From: JABJOR01 sp965603075
GTDB taxonomy: Bacteria; Pseudomonadota; Alphaproteobacteria; Rhodospirillales; Casp-alpha2
DNA length: 64,000 bases
Assembly: GCA_965603075.1 (NCBI GenBank)
Contig: CBFDBO010000009.1
Span: 1-64,000, forward strand
Reading direction: 5' to 3'
Below, piece by piece: positions 45,372 through 54,095 of this stretch. A model generated the notes under the pieces. The model ran no database searches and was not told the DNA's origin. It worked only from the letters and a program-made list of their open reading frames with translations. Both the position numbers and the translations under genes were made by a program. Position 1 is the first letter of the stretch; each line of letters opens with the position of its first letter.

Positions 45372-46580
45372 ATGCTTCCATTGTTTTTGATCGTGCTTGT
45401 CGATTTAATCGGCTTCGGACTGTATATCCCGTTGCTGCCGTTCTTCGCAGAGCACTACAACGCCACCCCTTTTGTGGTCGGCTTGATGATGGCAATGTTC
45501 TCCTTTACCCAGTTTATCTCTGCCCCCTTTTGGGGTCGGGCCAGTGACAGAATCGGCAGACGTCCGATCTTGATCATCGGCATGGCCGGATCGGTGGTTT
45601 CGTATATCTGGCTGGGGTTCGCCGATACGCTTTGGATGTTGTTTGCCGCGCGGGCATTAAATGGTTTAATGGCAGGTAATATAGCCGCGGCCTTTGCTTA
45701 CGTGGCCGATGTTACATCACGCGAAAACCGTGCAAAGGGCATGGGGACCATAGGGGCGGCCTTTGGCTTAGGATTTATAGCAGGACCCGCTATCGGCGGC
45801 TTATTGGCGGGCTCAGACCCCACCAACGCGGATTTCCAAACCCCCGCCTTTGTGGCCGCTGCCCTTTCGGCGACAGCGCTCATTTTGACCTTTTTTTTCT
45901 TAAAGGAATCCCTATCTCCCGAAATTAGAGAAAAAATGGCGAGCGAAAAACGGCCAACGCGTATGGAACAACTTCGCGCCAGCTTAGCCCAGCCCGCCAC
46001 GGCCCGAATTGTTGGCTTGATTTTCCTAGCCACCTTTGTCTTCGCCGGCTTGGAAAGTACCTTTGCTATGTGGTCCAGGCGACAATTTGGTTGGGGACCC
46101 GAACAAAACGGCTATTTATTTGCCTCTATCGGCGTGCTTAGCGCCCTCATTCAAGGGGGATTGATTGGTAGATTGACTAAATCAATGGGAGAAAAAGCCT
46201 TAATCATACAGGGCTCTATAGCCCTAGCAATCGGTGTATTCCTCATTCCATTTTCCGAAAACTTAACGGTACTGGTGATCGCCATGGTTATCGCCGGCTA
46301 TGGTTACAGCATCATCACGCCCACCCTCAACAGCTTAATGTCATTACAATCAGATGAAAGCCAACAAGGCAGCGCCATGGGTGTGGCCCGCTCCGCGTCT
46401 ACTCTAGCCCGTATTGCAGGTCCCGCATGGGCAGGAATGTTGTTTTCTACTTTCGGCATGAACTGGCCGTATTTTGGCGGGGCTATTGTCATGATCGGGG
46501 TTATATTTTTGGCTTGGAATACCCGTAAACATGTGGTGGATTCGCGAAATGAAGCCCAAATTCAATTAATTTCTAATTAA
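45372..46580 (+). CDS. MFS transporter, TetA-like drug exporter family
   Basis: 402 residues with 12 predicted helices. The MFS signature between helices 2 and 3 is GRASDRIGRRPILIIG near residue 55; helix 1 begins LPLFLIVLVDLIGFGLYIPLLPFF and motif ARALNGLMAGNIAAAFAYVAD lies in helix 4. This is the pattern of the TetA/YcaD-like exporters, so efflux of a small molecule by proton antiport is likely. Substrate unknown. It is separated from the MotB-like gene by 48 bp; cotranscription is possible but functional linkage is unproven. Confidence 0.9.
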   Translation: MLPLFLIVLVDLIGFGLYIPLLPFFAEHYNATPFVVGLMMAMFSFTQFISAPFWGRASDRIGRRPILIIGMAGSVVSYIWLGFADTLWMLFAARALNGLMAGNIAAAFAYVADVTSRENRAKGMGTIGAAFGLGFIAGPAIGGLLAGSDPTNADFQTPAFVAAALSATALILTFFFLKESLSPEIREKMASEKRPTRMEQLRASLAQPATARIVGLIFLATFVFAGLESTFAMWSRRQFGWGPEQNGYLFASIGVLSALIQGGLIGRLTKSMGEKALIIQGSIALAIGVFLIPFSENLTVLVIAMVIAGYGYSIITPTLNSLMSLQSDESQQGSAMGVARSASTLARIAGPAWAGMLFSTFGMNWPYFGGAIVMIGVIFLAWNTRKHVVDSRNEAQIQLISN

Positions 46581-46658
46581 TTGCTTATTTATTGACGCAA
46601 GACTTGCGCCCCCCCCTTAGTTGGCGTATAGAACGCCTCTGAATTTTGGAGCAGAATT

Positions 46659-46883
46659 ATGAAACAAGATATACACCCAGAATACCACACCATTAATGTC
46701 GAAATGACAGATGGTTCCACGTTCCAGACTCGTTCCACTTGGGGCAAGGAAGGCGACACAATGAAACTTGATATTGATATCAAGTCTCACCCGGCTTGGA
46801 CCGGTGTTCACCGTCTTATGGACAGTGGTGGACAGCTTGCTAAATTTAACAAAAGATTTTCTGGTTTCGGGCTCGACGCTTAA
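46659..46883 (+). CDS. rpmE: 50S ribosomal protein L31
   Basis: 74 residues, the normal length. IHPEYHTINVEMTDGSTFQTRSTWGKEG and HPAWTG are diagnostic. No Cys is present, so this is the zinc-free form, which is usual in alphaproteobacteria. It has its own terminator and follows the MFS transporter by 78 bp. Confidence 0.95.
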   Translation: MKQDIHPEYHTINVEMTDGSTFQTRSTWGKEGDTMKLDIDIKSHPAWTGVHRLMDSGGQLAKFNKRFSGFGLDA

Positions 46884-46920
46884 ATCAGTCAATCGGTTTA
46901 AAAAGCTGGATAGTTTTAAA

Positions 46921-46949
46921 AAAGGCATCGATTTTCGATGCCTTTTTTT
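46921..46949 (+). terminator. Terminator after rpmE
   Basis: An 11-bp stem AAAGGCATCGA/TCGATGCCTTT with a TTT loop and a trailing run of T residues lies 37 bp after the rpmE stop codon. Confidence 0.92.
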
Positions 46950-47134
46950 ATTTTTATCTAATTTTTACCAATCTAGTCCATATAGATGATGTGTAATTAC
47001 ATTTTTGACATAGAGTGGTATGATATTGGTCCAAAAGTATTGGCATTTTAGTCAAATACTTGGCATATAAACCATTCAAATAGAAGTGTAAAAAGCGAAA
47101 ACAGTATTTTGGTCTTATTTAGTTTGCGGTAATT

Positions 47135-49027
47135 ATGGCTCGACAGATAAATTTTGAAGTTCAGGTTATGCAAGGCGGACGATGGAGCATCCATGCCCGC
47201 TACGGCGCGACCGAGAATGAAGATGCCATTACGGATGCTAAACAAGTTGAAGGCTCCGGAATAGGGAAAGTCCGTGTCCTGCGCGATATCTATGATGAAG
47301 CGACAGGAATGAGTAATGAAAAGGTCATTTATGCCTCATTTGGCATGGGCGGCACTGATAAAAATGACGGCATACCCGGCTTGAGCAGTAGTTCAGAGGG
47401 TAGCGGTTTTGGTGGCGCGGGTGGTGGTGGAAAAAATCGTGGCGGTGGCTCTAGGTCACGAAACGATGATGACGAATATGATTTCCGCGGTTCCGATTTT
47501 GATGACGATAGCAACAGTTCTAGTTTTGATGATAGTGAATATTCATCTAGCAACAAAAAGAAATCTAAAAAGAGATCTAAAAAGAAACCTGCAAAAAAGG
47601 ATGGCGTTACCACAATCCCCATCTTGATAAGTAAATTAATGCTTATTTTGCTTGGAAGCCTTGGTGCTGCCTTGGTAAGTATTGAGCTTGCCGCCCCCTA
47701 TGTCAGCAAAATTAATTTCTTTGGGACGAAATTGACCGGCGTATCAAATGATAATGCCATAATCGCTATTTTTATTGGCACTTTTATTTTCAGCTTCCTA
47801 TCCATGGCCTCATTGGTGCTGAAAAATGTTCGATTAAAAGCCGCCAGAGCAAAACAACGCAGGGCGCAGCCACGCGCCGTAGCCAAGCCCGTTCAAAATA
47901 CAAAACCGAAGCAGCAAACACTTGATGAAGAAGCACAAAGCTTGCGCGAAGAATTTGCCGAATCAGACGAAATGGAAAAATTCAGAGAGGAATCGGCTGA
48001 ATCCCGTACGGAAAGTGACGATGTAGATCAAAAAGAATTAGAGGAAACGGAAGCAGAAGAAGAAAAGAAAAAGCCCGCACCCGATCCGGATGATGACCCC
48101 TTAAAGCCGCTTTCTCCCCACGCAGAGAAACAAAAAGCCTATATGATGAAATTCATCAAAGAATCAATGGCGGGGACAGGCAAAGACCAAGCTTCCATGA
48201 ATAATTTTGATAAATTTGGTATCAGTCTGTTTCTGGCCGGATCATCGGAAGCCCTGTCCGATAAAAGAGGGATTGATAAAAGCGATCATGCTCAAATCGT
48301 CTCCGCGAGTGTGCAAACCCTTGGGTTCAAGAAAGTTCACGCAAAGGGCTTTGCCAGCAAACACGAAGAGTATTTGGTTCAGGATGCAACATATATGCAG
48401 ATGTTCCAGGCCGGTCGCAATGCTATGAATATGTATTTGGAAGATAATTCAAAGGTCTCATCAAATATGGCAGAAGCCATGAAAAACTGGAACGCGCCAA
48501 AGAAAAAAGAAGCTGACGCGGGACCGATTACCGTATTCTTTACCGATATTGCAGGCTCAACAGCCATGACCCAGAAATACGGCGACGCGGGGGCCCAGCA
48601 AATTGTCCGGGCCCATAATAAAATTGTACGTGAAGCCCTCAGCATGTTTTCTGGTCGCGAGATTAAACATACCGGCGATGGTATTATGGCTTCCTTTGCC
48701 AGAACCTCCGACAGCATCGACGCGTCCATCCAAATACAACGTGAGACCGACGTTTACACCACGGCAACCCCCGACAGACCCCTGCACATTAAAATCGGCC
48801 TGAACGCGGGTGAACCTATTGCAGAAGATAACGATCTGTTTGGTACGACCGTTCAAATGACGGCCCGTATTGTGGATAAAGCAAAAGCCGATCAGATTTA
48901 CATCTCTGAAATTGTCAAAGGGATTTGTGCGGGAAAATCCTATAATTTCGTTAATCGTGGCGCTTTTCAAATGAAAGGGTTCGAAACTGATCCCGTTTTA
49001 TATGAAGTCATGTGGCGAGACGAATAA
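47135..49027 (+). CDS. Membrane-bound class III nucleotidyl cyclase
   Basis: 630 residues. An N-terminal ~75-residue basic/acidic domain (RQINFEVQVMQGGRWSIHARYG) is followed by a Gly/Ser/Asp-rich then Lys-rich linker. Two transmembrane helices lie near residues 165-190 and 204-228. An acidic coiled-coil stretch and a mid domain near 335-450 (MNNFDKFGISLFLAGSSEALS) precede the catalytic domain. Its metal Asp are D471 (FFTDIAGST) and D515 (HTGDGIM); Arg578 is the transition-state Arg, but the usual Asn of its motif is Gln574. Cyclic nucleotide synthesis is likely; cAMP versus cGMP cannot be decided. Confidence 0.88.
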   Translation: MARQINFEVQVMQGGRWSIHARYGATENEDAITDAKQVEGSGIGKVRVLRDIYDEATGMSNEKVIYASFGMGGTDKNDGIPGLSSSSEGSGFGGAGGGGKNRGGGSRSRNDDDEYDFRGSDFDDDSNSSSFDDSEYSSSNKKKSKKRSKKKPAKKDGVTTIPILISKLMLILLGSLGAALVSIELAAPYVSKINFFGTKLTGVSNDNAIIAIFIGTFIFSFLSMASLVLKNVRLKAARAKQRRAQPRAVAKPVQNTKPKQQTLDEEAQSLREEFAESDEMEKFREESAESRTESDDVDQKELEETEAEEEKKKPAPDPDDDPLKPLSPHAEKQKAYMMKFIKESMAGTGKDQASMNNFDKFGISLFLAGSSEALSDKRGIDKSDHAQIVSASVQTLGFKKVHAKGFASKHEEYLVQDATYMQMFQAGRNAMNMYLEDNSKVSSNMAEAMKNWNAPKKKEADAGPITVFFTDIAGSTAMTQKYGDAGAQQIVRAHNKIVREALSMFSGREIKHTGDGIMASFARTSDSIDASIQIQRETDVYTTATPDRPLHIKIGLNAGEPIAEDNDLFGTTVQMTARIVDKAKADQIYISEIVKGICAGKSYNFVNRGAFQMKGFETDPVLYEVMWRDE

Positions 49028-49204
49028 GCCTGTATTAAAAAAATTAGACCTTCCCCTTGCGCCCCTTTTTCCATATCCCCATATCCTTTTCAGATAGGAT
49101 GACAGTGCTGCTGAGCAGGCTGTGATCCTTCTGGACAACAAAACTCGATGACCTGGCCCTATGGCGGGCATCTTAACCCATGTAGCTCCGAAGAGGATAT
49201 GGCT

Positions 49205-49669
49205 ATGCATAATATTGATTTTACCCCCTTATTCCGTCACTCCGTTGGTTTCGACCGTATGCAGAAGATGGTCGATAGCGCCACACGAATGGATTCCACG
49301 TCGCAATCCTATCCGCCGTACAATATCGAAACGGAAAGTGAAAATAATTACACTATTTCTCTGGCTGTTGCCGGATTTGCGCCTGATGAATTGGATGTAA
49401 CCGTTAAAGAAAATCACCTGATTATTTCAGGGCAATCTCAGGACGAGGACACCAACAAACAATACATGCATCGTGGTATTGCAAAACGCGCATTCGAGCG
49501 CCGTTTCCAATTAGCCGATACCGTAATAGTATCGGGAAGCAGCCTTGAAAATGGCATGCTGCGTATTGATCTGGTCCGCGAGATTCCAGAGGCTCAGAAG
49601 CCTCGCAAAATCGAAATCGCAACTGCCGCGCTCGCCCAACAACAAATCGAAGCAAGCAAAGCTGCATAA
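49205..49669 (+). CDS. Hsp20 small heat-shock protein
   Basis: About 154 residues, IbpA-type. The alpha-crystallin domain spans SYPPYNIETESENNYTISLAVAGF to RIDLVREIPEAQKP, with the conserved GxL-like signature in LENGMLRIDLV. ATP-independent holdase preventing aggregation. Two ATG codons lie at 49199 and 49205; GAGG precedes at a distance that suits the second, giving MHNIDFTPLFRHSVGF, the normal N-terminus. A strong terminator follows. Confidence 0.9.
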   Translation: MHNIDFTPLFRHSVGFDRMQKMVDSATRMDSTSQSYPPYNIETESENNYTISLAVAGFAPDELDVTVKENHLIISGQSQDEDTNKQYMHRGIAKRAFERRFQLADTVIVSGSSLENGMLRIDLVREIPEAQKPRKIEIATAALAQQQIEASKAA

Positions 49670-49737
49670 CATTGTAATACGTTATAATACATTGATATGT
49701 CAGATTAATTCAGGCGAGAATGTTTGTACAAATTATT

Positions 49738-49766
49738 AAAGGGGCTGTCTTATGACAGCCCCTTTT
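49738..49766 (+). terminator. Terminator after hsp20
   Basis: A 12-bp stem AAAGGGGCTGTC/GACAGCCCCTTT with a TTAT loop and T tail lies 68 bp after the Hsp20 stop. Confidence 0.9.
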
Positions 49767-50057
49767 GAAATTTTATAGAATTTTTTTCCCTGTCAAACTC
49801 GCGTCTGCATTTTGTAGAAAAGCACTATAGACAAGGATTTAAATCTACGTCAAGTACTCTGATTGTTTAAACTCAAACAAGTATATTTTTCACAAAAAAA
49901 GCCGCCCCGATATGGGACGGCGAGTTTAACAGGGAGGTGTCTTAAGCAAACGGACATTAAGCCGCTCACGAAACAAGTGTAACATTTGATGCTTAACTAT
50001 ACATTAAATAATACTATTTTTGAATCATTTTTTAAAAAAAAGTTACTGGTTGAAATT
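49767..50057. other. Intergenic A/T-rich region
   Basis: 291 bp with no convincing ORF. It contains a short hairpin-like element GCCGCCCC-GATAT-GGGACGGC near 49901-49922 with one mismatch and an AGGGAGG (49930-49936) without a gene after it. I see no tRNA or known RNA. It may be remnants or a small RNA. Confidence 0.4.
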
Positions 50058-50282
50058 TTAGGTTTTAAAGAAAGTATCGGCTTTTTCTTTAGCGCTTTCT
50101 TTGTTTTCTAAAGTTATCTTAACACGTTGAATTTCATCATTTAACTCAGATATGTATGTATGCAAGGCTTCTATAGATAAGGTCTCTAAATTCTTTAAAT
50201 CTTTCTTTTTTGATTGTGGCTCCAAGTCATCAGTATCCAAAAAATTATCCAATCGACCACAATAATAGATGTTCCGAATCAT
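50058..50282 (-). CDS. DUF1192-type small coiled-coil protein
   Basis: 74 residues. The pattern DTDDLEPQSKKKDLKNLETLSIEALHTYISELNDEIQRVK ending ADTFFKT fits DUF1192, a short helical family of alphaproteobacteria. The N-terminus MIRNIYYCGRLDNFL is atypical and could mean a start a few codons later. Function unknown; it is divergent from trcR, 203 bp away. Confidence 0.75.
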   Translation of the reverse strand: MIRNIYYCGRLDNFLDTDDLEPQSKKKDLKNLETLSIEALHTYISELNDEIQRVKITLENKESAKEKADTFFKT

Positions 50283-50485
50283 AGTTTACACTGATTCGGG
50301 GCCTTTTTTGCGATTTTTCTGCGAATCATTCAACTTTTATGATCTTTTTTTAATTTTTTATCATAAGTTCTTTGACCATCTGCCCTAGGCAGCGTAAATA
50401 GGGGCCTAACTCCAATACAATATATTATAATAACAACGTGCAAACCGCCCACAGCGATTTGCCACAGTGGGAGAGGAATATTCCT

Positions 50486-51178
50486 ATGACACGTCCCTTA
50501 ATGCCGAAAGCAACGGCCGTATGGCTACTCGACAATACAACCCTAACATTTGCGCAAATCGGTGAGTTTTGCGAATTGCATATGTTAGAAATTCAGGCCA
50601 TCGCTGATGATGAAGTTGCCATTGGCATGCAAGGTCTGGACCCTGTTCGAGGCGGCGAGCTCGAAAGCGAAGAAATTGCACGTTGTGAAGCTGACCCTGC
50701 AACTCATTTGGTCATGACCAAAAAAGCTGTAGCTCACGCCAAACAGCAAAAGAAGAACAAAGCCCGCTATACACCGGTTTCCAAAAGACAGGATCGCCCG
50801 GACGCTATTTTCTGGCTGATTAAAAATTACCCCGAGCTATCGGATGCACAAATCGGCAAACTGGTCGGCACCACCAAGCCAACCATTAACGGTGTGCGTA
50901 ATCGGACTCATTGGAATTCATCAAACATTACAGCCCAGAACCCTGTTGGTTTGGGCCTGTGCAACAGTTCTGATCTGGAAAAGGCCATCAACTTGGCCCG
51001 CGCCCGTGCTGGTATCGTCTCAGCCCCCTTAGAAGCCCCAACGGCGGCTGCACCAGAAGTTGAAGAAGCTGCCACGGACGATCATACTAAACCGATTGAT
51101 GCCGCCGCGGTATTTTCCAACTATCCTCCTGTGGGCGATGGCGATGGCGATGATGAAGCCGAAAGCGACAAAGAATAA
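50486..51178 (+). CDS. trcR: Cell-cycle transcriptional regulator TrcR (DUF1013)
   Basis: About 230 residues. Begins TRPLMPKATAVWLLDNTTLTFAQIGEFC and continues MQGLDPVRGGELESEEIARCEADP, the diagnostic DUF1013 N-terminus; PDAIFWLIKNYPELSDAQIGKLVGTTKPTINGVRN is a second helix-turn-helix-like segment. The C-terminus is acidic. DUF1013 is restricted to alphaproteobacteria and is annotated as TrcR, a transcription-associated cell-cycle regulator. The ATG at 50486 has GAGAGG nine bases upstream and gives the family N-terminus; the open frame from 50438 is longer. Confidence 0.85.
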   Translation: MTRPLMPKATAVWLLDNTTLTFAQIGEFCELHMLEIQAIADDEVAIGMQGLDPVRGGELESEEIARCEADPATHLVMTKKAVAHAKQQKKNKARYTPVSKRQDRPDAIFWLIKNYPELSDAQIGKLVGTTKPTINGVRNRTHWNSSNITAQNPVGLGLCNSSDLEKAINLARARAGIVSAPLEAPTAAAPEVEEAATDDHTKPIDAAAVFSNYPPVGDGDGDDEAESDKE

Positions 51179-51250
51179 AGCGTCACGGCATAATTCTCGT
51201 TCCATAAATCACATTAAATAGATCACGCTAAGTAAAGCACGGTTTATAAT

Positions 51251-53158
51251 TTAAGTCCGCGCTTTAGAATATCCTACCTTTTGTAACGCTGCATCGATTT
51301 CCTCCAATATTTGGGGGTCATCGATGGTTGCGGGCATTTTATAATCTTCACAATCCGCTATTTTCTGCATGGTACCACGCAAGATTTTACCAGAGCGAGT
51401 TTTGGGTAATCGATTAACAACAACGGCTGTTTTGAAAGCCGCAACCGGGCCAATTTTAGCGCGCACCATACCGACAACTTCGTTAATGACCTCCTGCTCG
51501 CTTCGTTCAACGCCCGCATTCAATAGTAAAAATCCAAAGGGAATTTGCCCCTTTAATTGATCCGCAACACCGATTACGGCACATTCCGCCACATCGGGAT
51601 GCGCCGACAGCACCTCTTCCATGCCACCCGTTGATAAACGGTGTCCCGCCACATTAATAATATCATCGGTTCGTGCCATGATATAAAGATAGCCATCTTC
51701 ATCTTTATAACCTGCATCGGACGTTTTGTAATAGCCCGGATAATCGAGCATATAAGCCTCTTTAAAACGCTCGTCCGCGTTCCAGATCGTCAATAGACTT
51801 GATGGTGGCATAGGCAATTTAACACTGATCGCCCCAATTTCACCATCGACCACTTCATTACAATCATCATCCAACACACGTATATCCCAGCCCGGTGCGG
51901 GTTTGGTTGGTGATCCCGGTTTGATGGGGAATTGATGCAACCCCAGATAGTTAGAGGCAATTGCCCAGCCGGTTTCGGTTTGCCACCAATGATCTATAAC
52001 GGGTACGCCAAGCTTTTCTTCGGCCCATGACAAAGTATCGGGGTCCAGTCGCTCGCCAGCCAGAAACAATGATTTAAACGAACTCAGGTCATAATTCTTG
52101 ATCAAAGCCCCTTCCGGGTCCTCGCGCTTGATGGCACGGAAGGCGGTGGGCGCCGTGAACAAAATATTGACCTTATGTTCGGAAATAACCCGCCAGAAAG
52201 CCCCCGCATCGGGTGTCCCAACGGGTTTGCCTTCATACATCAACGTGGCACAGCCATGTAACAACGGGCCATAAACAATATAAGAATGGCCAACCACCCA
52301 CCCCACATCGGATGCCGACCAGAACACATCACCGGGTTTGGCATTATATATATTGGGCATGGACCATTTAAGCGCCACCATGTGCCCCCCATTATCGCGT
52401 ACAACACCTTTGGGTTCGCCCGTGGTGCCAGAGGTATAGAGGATATAGAGCGGGTCGGTGGCAAGCACACTGACACAATCCGCAGGCGTTGCTTGTTCCA
52501 GTGCGCTAATCCAATCCACATCACGGCCATCCAACATTTCTGCTGTCGCCTGAGGGCGCTGAAAGATAACACAGTGATCGGGTTTATGACGGGCAATAGC
52601 GAGGGCGTTATCGATCAAGGGTTTGTATTCGATAACCCGGCTGCCCTCAATCCCGCAAGACGCCGACACCACCACACGCGGTTTGGCATCATCTATGCGT
52701 ACAGCTAATTCGTTTGCCGCAAACCCACCAAAGACCACAGAGTGAACGGCCCCTAGGCGGGCGCAGGCCAACATGGCAATGCTCGCTTGTGGGATCAGCG
52801 GCATATAGATAATAACCCGGTCTCCTTTGACGACACCTTGGTCCACGAGCACCCCGGCGAACAAAGCAACCTCGTCCCGCAATTGGCTAAATGTGAAGGT
52901 TTGTTTCGTATTCCCGGTGACCGGGCTGTCATAGATTAACGCCGTTGCATCCCCCCGTCCCGCTTCGACGTGACGATCCAAGGCATTATAGCAGGTATTG
53001 CACTCTGCGCCGCTAAACCAACGGTAAAAGGGTTTATTCGACCTATCGAGAACCGTATCCCATGGCTTAATCCAGTCGATATCTTTTGCCGCATCAGCCC
53101 AGAACCCTTCTGGATCGTTGATCGAGCGGTCATATTCTTCTTGATATCGATTGCCCAT
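51251..53158 (-). CDS. prpE: Acyl-CoA synthetase, propionyl-CoA synthetase (PrpE) type
   Basis: About 635 residues, AMP-forming. An ACAS N-terminal domain (EEYDRSINDPEGFWADAAKDIDW, then WFSGAECNTCYNALDRHV) precedes the adenylation core with P-loop YILYTSGTTGEPKGV near residue 240, WWQTETGWAI near residue 400 and YKTSDAGYKDEDGYLYIMARTDDIINVAGHRLSTG. The C-terminal catalytic Lys is in PKTRSGKILRGTMQ. The NxCYNALDRHV type fits PrpE; acetate is an alternative substrate. Start at ATG 53158 or 53173. Confidence 0.88.
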   Translation of the reverse strand: MGNRYQEEYDRSINDPEGFWADAAKDIDWIKPWDTVLDRSNKPFYRWFSGAECNTCYNALDRHVEAGRGDATALIYDSPVTGNTKQTFTFSQLRDEVALFAGVLVDQGVVKGDRVIIYMPLIPQASIAMLACARLGAVHSVVFGGFAANELAVRIDDAKPRVVVSASCGIEGSRVIEYKPLIDNALAIARHKPDHCVIFQRPQATAEMLDGRDVDWISALEQATPADCVSVLATDPLYILYTSGTTGEPKGVVRDNGGHMVALKWSMPNIYNAKPGDVFWSASDVGWVVGHSYIVYGPLLHGCATLMYEGKPVGTPDAGAFWRVISEHKVNILFTAPTAFRAIKREDPEGALIKNYDLSSFKSLFLAGERLDPDTLSWAEEKLGVPVIDHWWQTETGWAIASNYLGLHQFPIKPGSPTKPAPGWDIRVLDDDCNEVVDGEIGAISVKLPMPPSSLLTIWNADERFKEAYMLDYPGYYKTSDAGYKDEDGYLYIMARTDDIINVAGHRLSTGGMEEVLSAHPDVAECAVIGVADQLKGQIPFGFLLLNAGVERSEQEVINEVVGMVRAKIGPVAAFKTAVVVNRLPKTRSGKILRGTMQKIADCEDYKMPATIDDPQILEEIDAALQKVGYSKART

Positions 53159-53388
53159 TTTACAGTTTCCCATCCAACAAATTAAAAATCTAAAAAGACT
53201 ATCTCATTTGAAGTACAGGTCTGTAAATAGCTGCCATTGCGTATCATCAAAATAATCTCGGACTAAAGATCACCCAGCCTAACATACCGAGCAGCACATC
53301 AAGCTGATCAAGATCGATCAGGACCACACAAACCTTTCCAGCAGCGCTTCACCAGCCGGGCTATTTTGATTAAATTTAAATGTGAAGG

Positions 53389-53556
53389 TTAATGACTGTA
53401 TTCAGCCAATTTATCTTTTATTCGAAGCTTTTGCTTCTTAAGATCAATAATTGTACGTTCGTCAGGATAAGGTCTTTTATTTTCAATATCTAATGCTTGG
53501 TCCAAATCGTTGTGCTTTGCTTTTAAAACATCAAAATGCTGAGTTGAATTCATCAT
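53389..53556 (-). CDS. DUF465 (YdcH-like) small protein
   Basis: 55 residues. TQHFDVLKAKHNDLDQALDIENKRPYPDERTIIDLKKQKLRIKDKLAEY is a standard DUF465 helical hairpin. ATG at 53556 has GGAG seven bases upstream, preferred to the ATG at 53571. Function of DUF465 proteins is unknown, though they are abundant in proteobacteria. A second DUF465 gene is divergent 338 bp away. Confidence 0.85.
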   Translation of the reverse strand: MMNSTQHFDVLKAKHNDLDQALDIENKRPYPDERTIIDLKKQKLRIKDKLAEYSH

Positions 53557-53571
53557 CGGTTCTCCTGACAT

Positions 53572-53894
53572 AGTTAATAAAGCGTATAATAAAGCGACGC
53601 GTCGCCTTACATGCCCAGTGACTTATGACGTAACCTATTGACGTGACTTCTGACGTGCCTAATAACTTGGCTAATAACGTGGTTTAAACAAAACCTTGAT
53701 TATAAACCATACTGTACGTCAGTCAGGCTAAACACTGTGAGACGACAAAATTATTGTACCCCGAAGAAAGATAAAAATCTACTTTCTTCACTAAATATTC
53801 TCATTGAATGTTTTATTGTCGCTCAACACATAGAATTTGTTATGCTATAATCAACACATAGCCAATCTAATTATAGTCTCAAAACGGACAATCA
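53572..53894. repeat. Repeat-bearing spacer between two DUF465 genes
   Basis: 323 bp without a gene. It contains a perfect palindrome GCGACGCGTCGC (53594-53605) and four consecutive 12-bp units at 53635-53682 (consensus CTAMTGACGTGS), with a degenerate fifth unit just before. The rest is A/T-rich. It must also carry the promoters of the two divergent DUF465 genes. Confidence 0.6.
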
Positions 53895-54095
53895 ATGGAC
53901 GATATTGAAGCAGCAAAAGAACGCCTCACTGAGCTAAAAAACGAGCACAGAGATTTAGATGATGTCATCCATCATTTGATCGTCACGCGTCAACATGACC
54001 ATATAAAATTACAGAGATTGAAAAAACGAAAGCTTCAACTCAAGGATCAGATATCCAAGGTAGAGGACACCCTGCTGCCCGATATTATTGCTTAA
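53895..54095 (+). CDS. Second DUF465 small protein
   Basis: 66 residues: DIEAAKERLTELKNEHRDLDDVIHHLIVTRQHDHIKLQRLKKRKLQLKDQI, with the DUF465 helical-hairpin pattern. It differs clearly from the copy at 53389, so it is a divergent paralogue, not a recent duplicate. A DUF465 pair adjacent to purEK is common in alphaproteobacteria. Its stop overlaps the end of the convergent GGDEF-like gene by four bases. Confidence 0.82.
   Translation: MDDIEAAKERLTELKNEHRDLDDVIHHLIVTRQHDHIKLQRLKKRKLQLKDQISKVEDTLLPDIIA

Noticed and set aside
47005..47024. TTGACA and TATGAT-like promoter elements before the cyclase gene
   Set aside because: The spacing is only 8 bp, far from the 16-18 bp needed.
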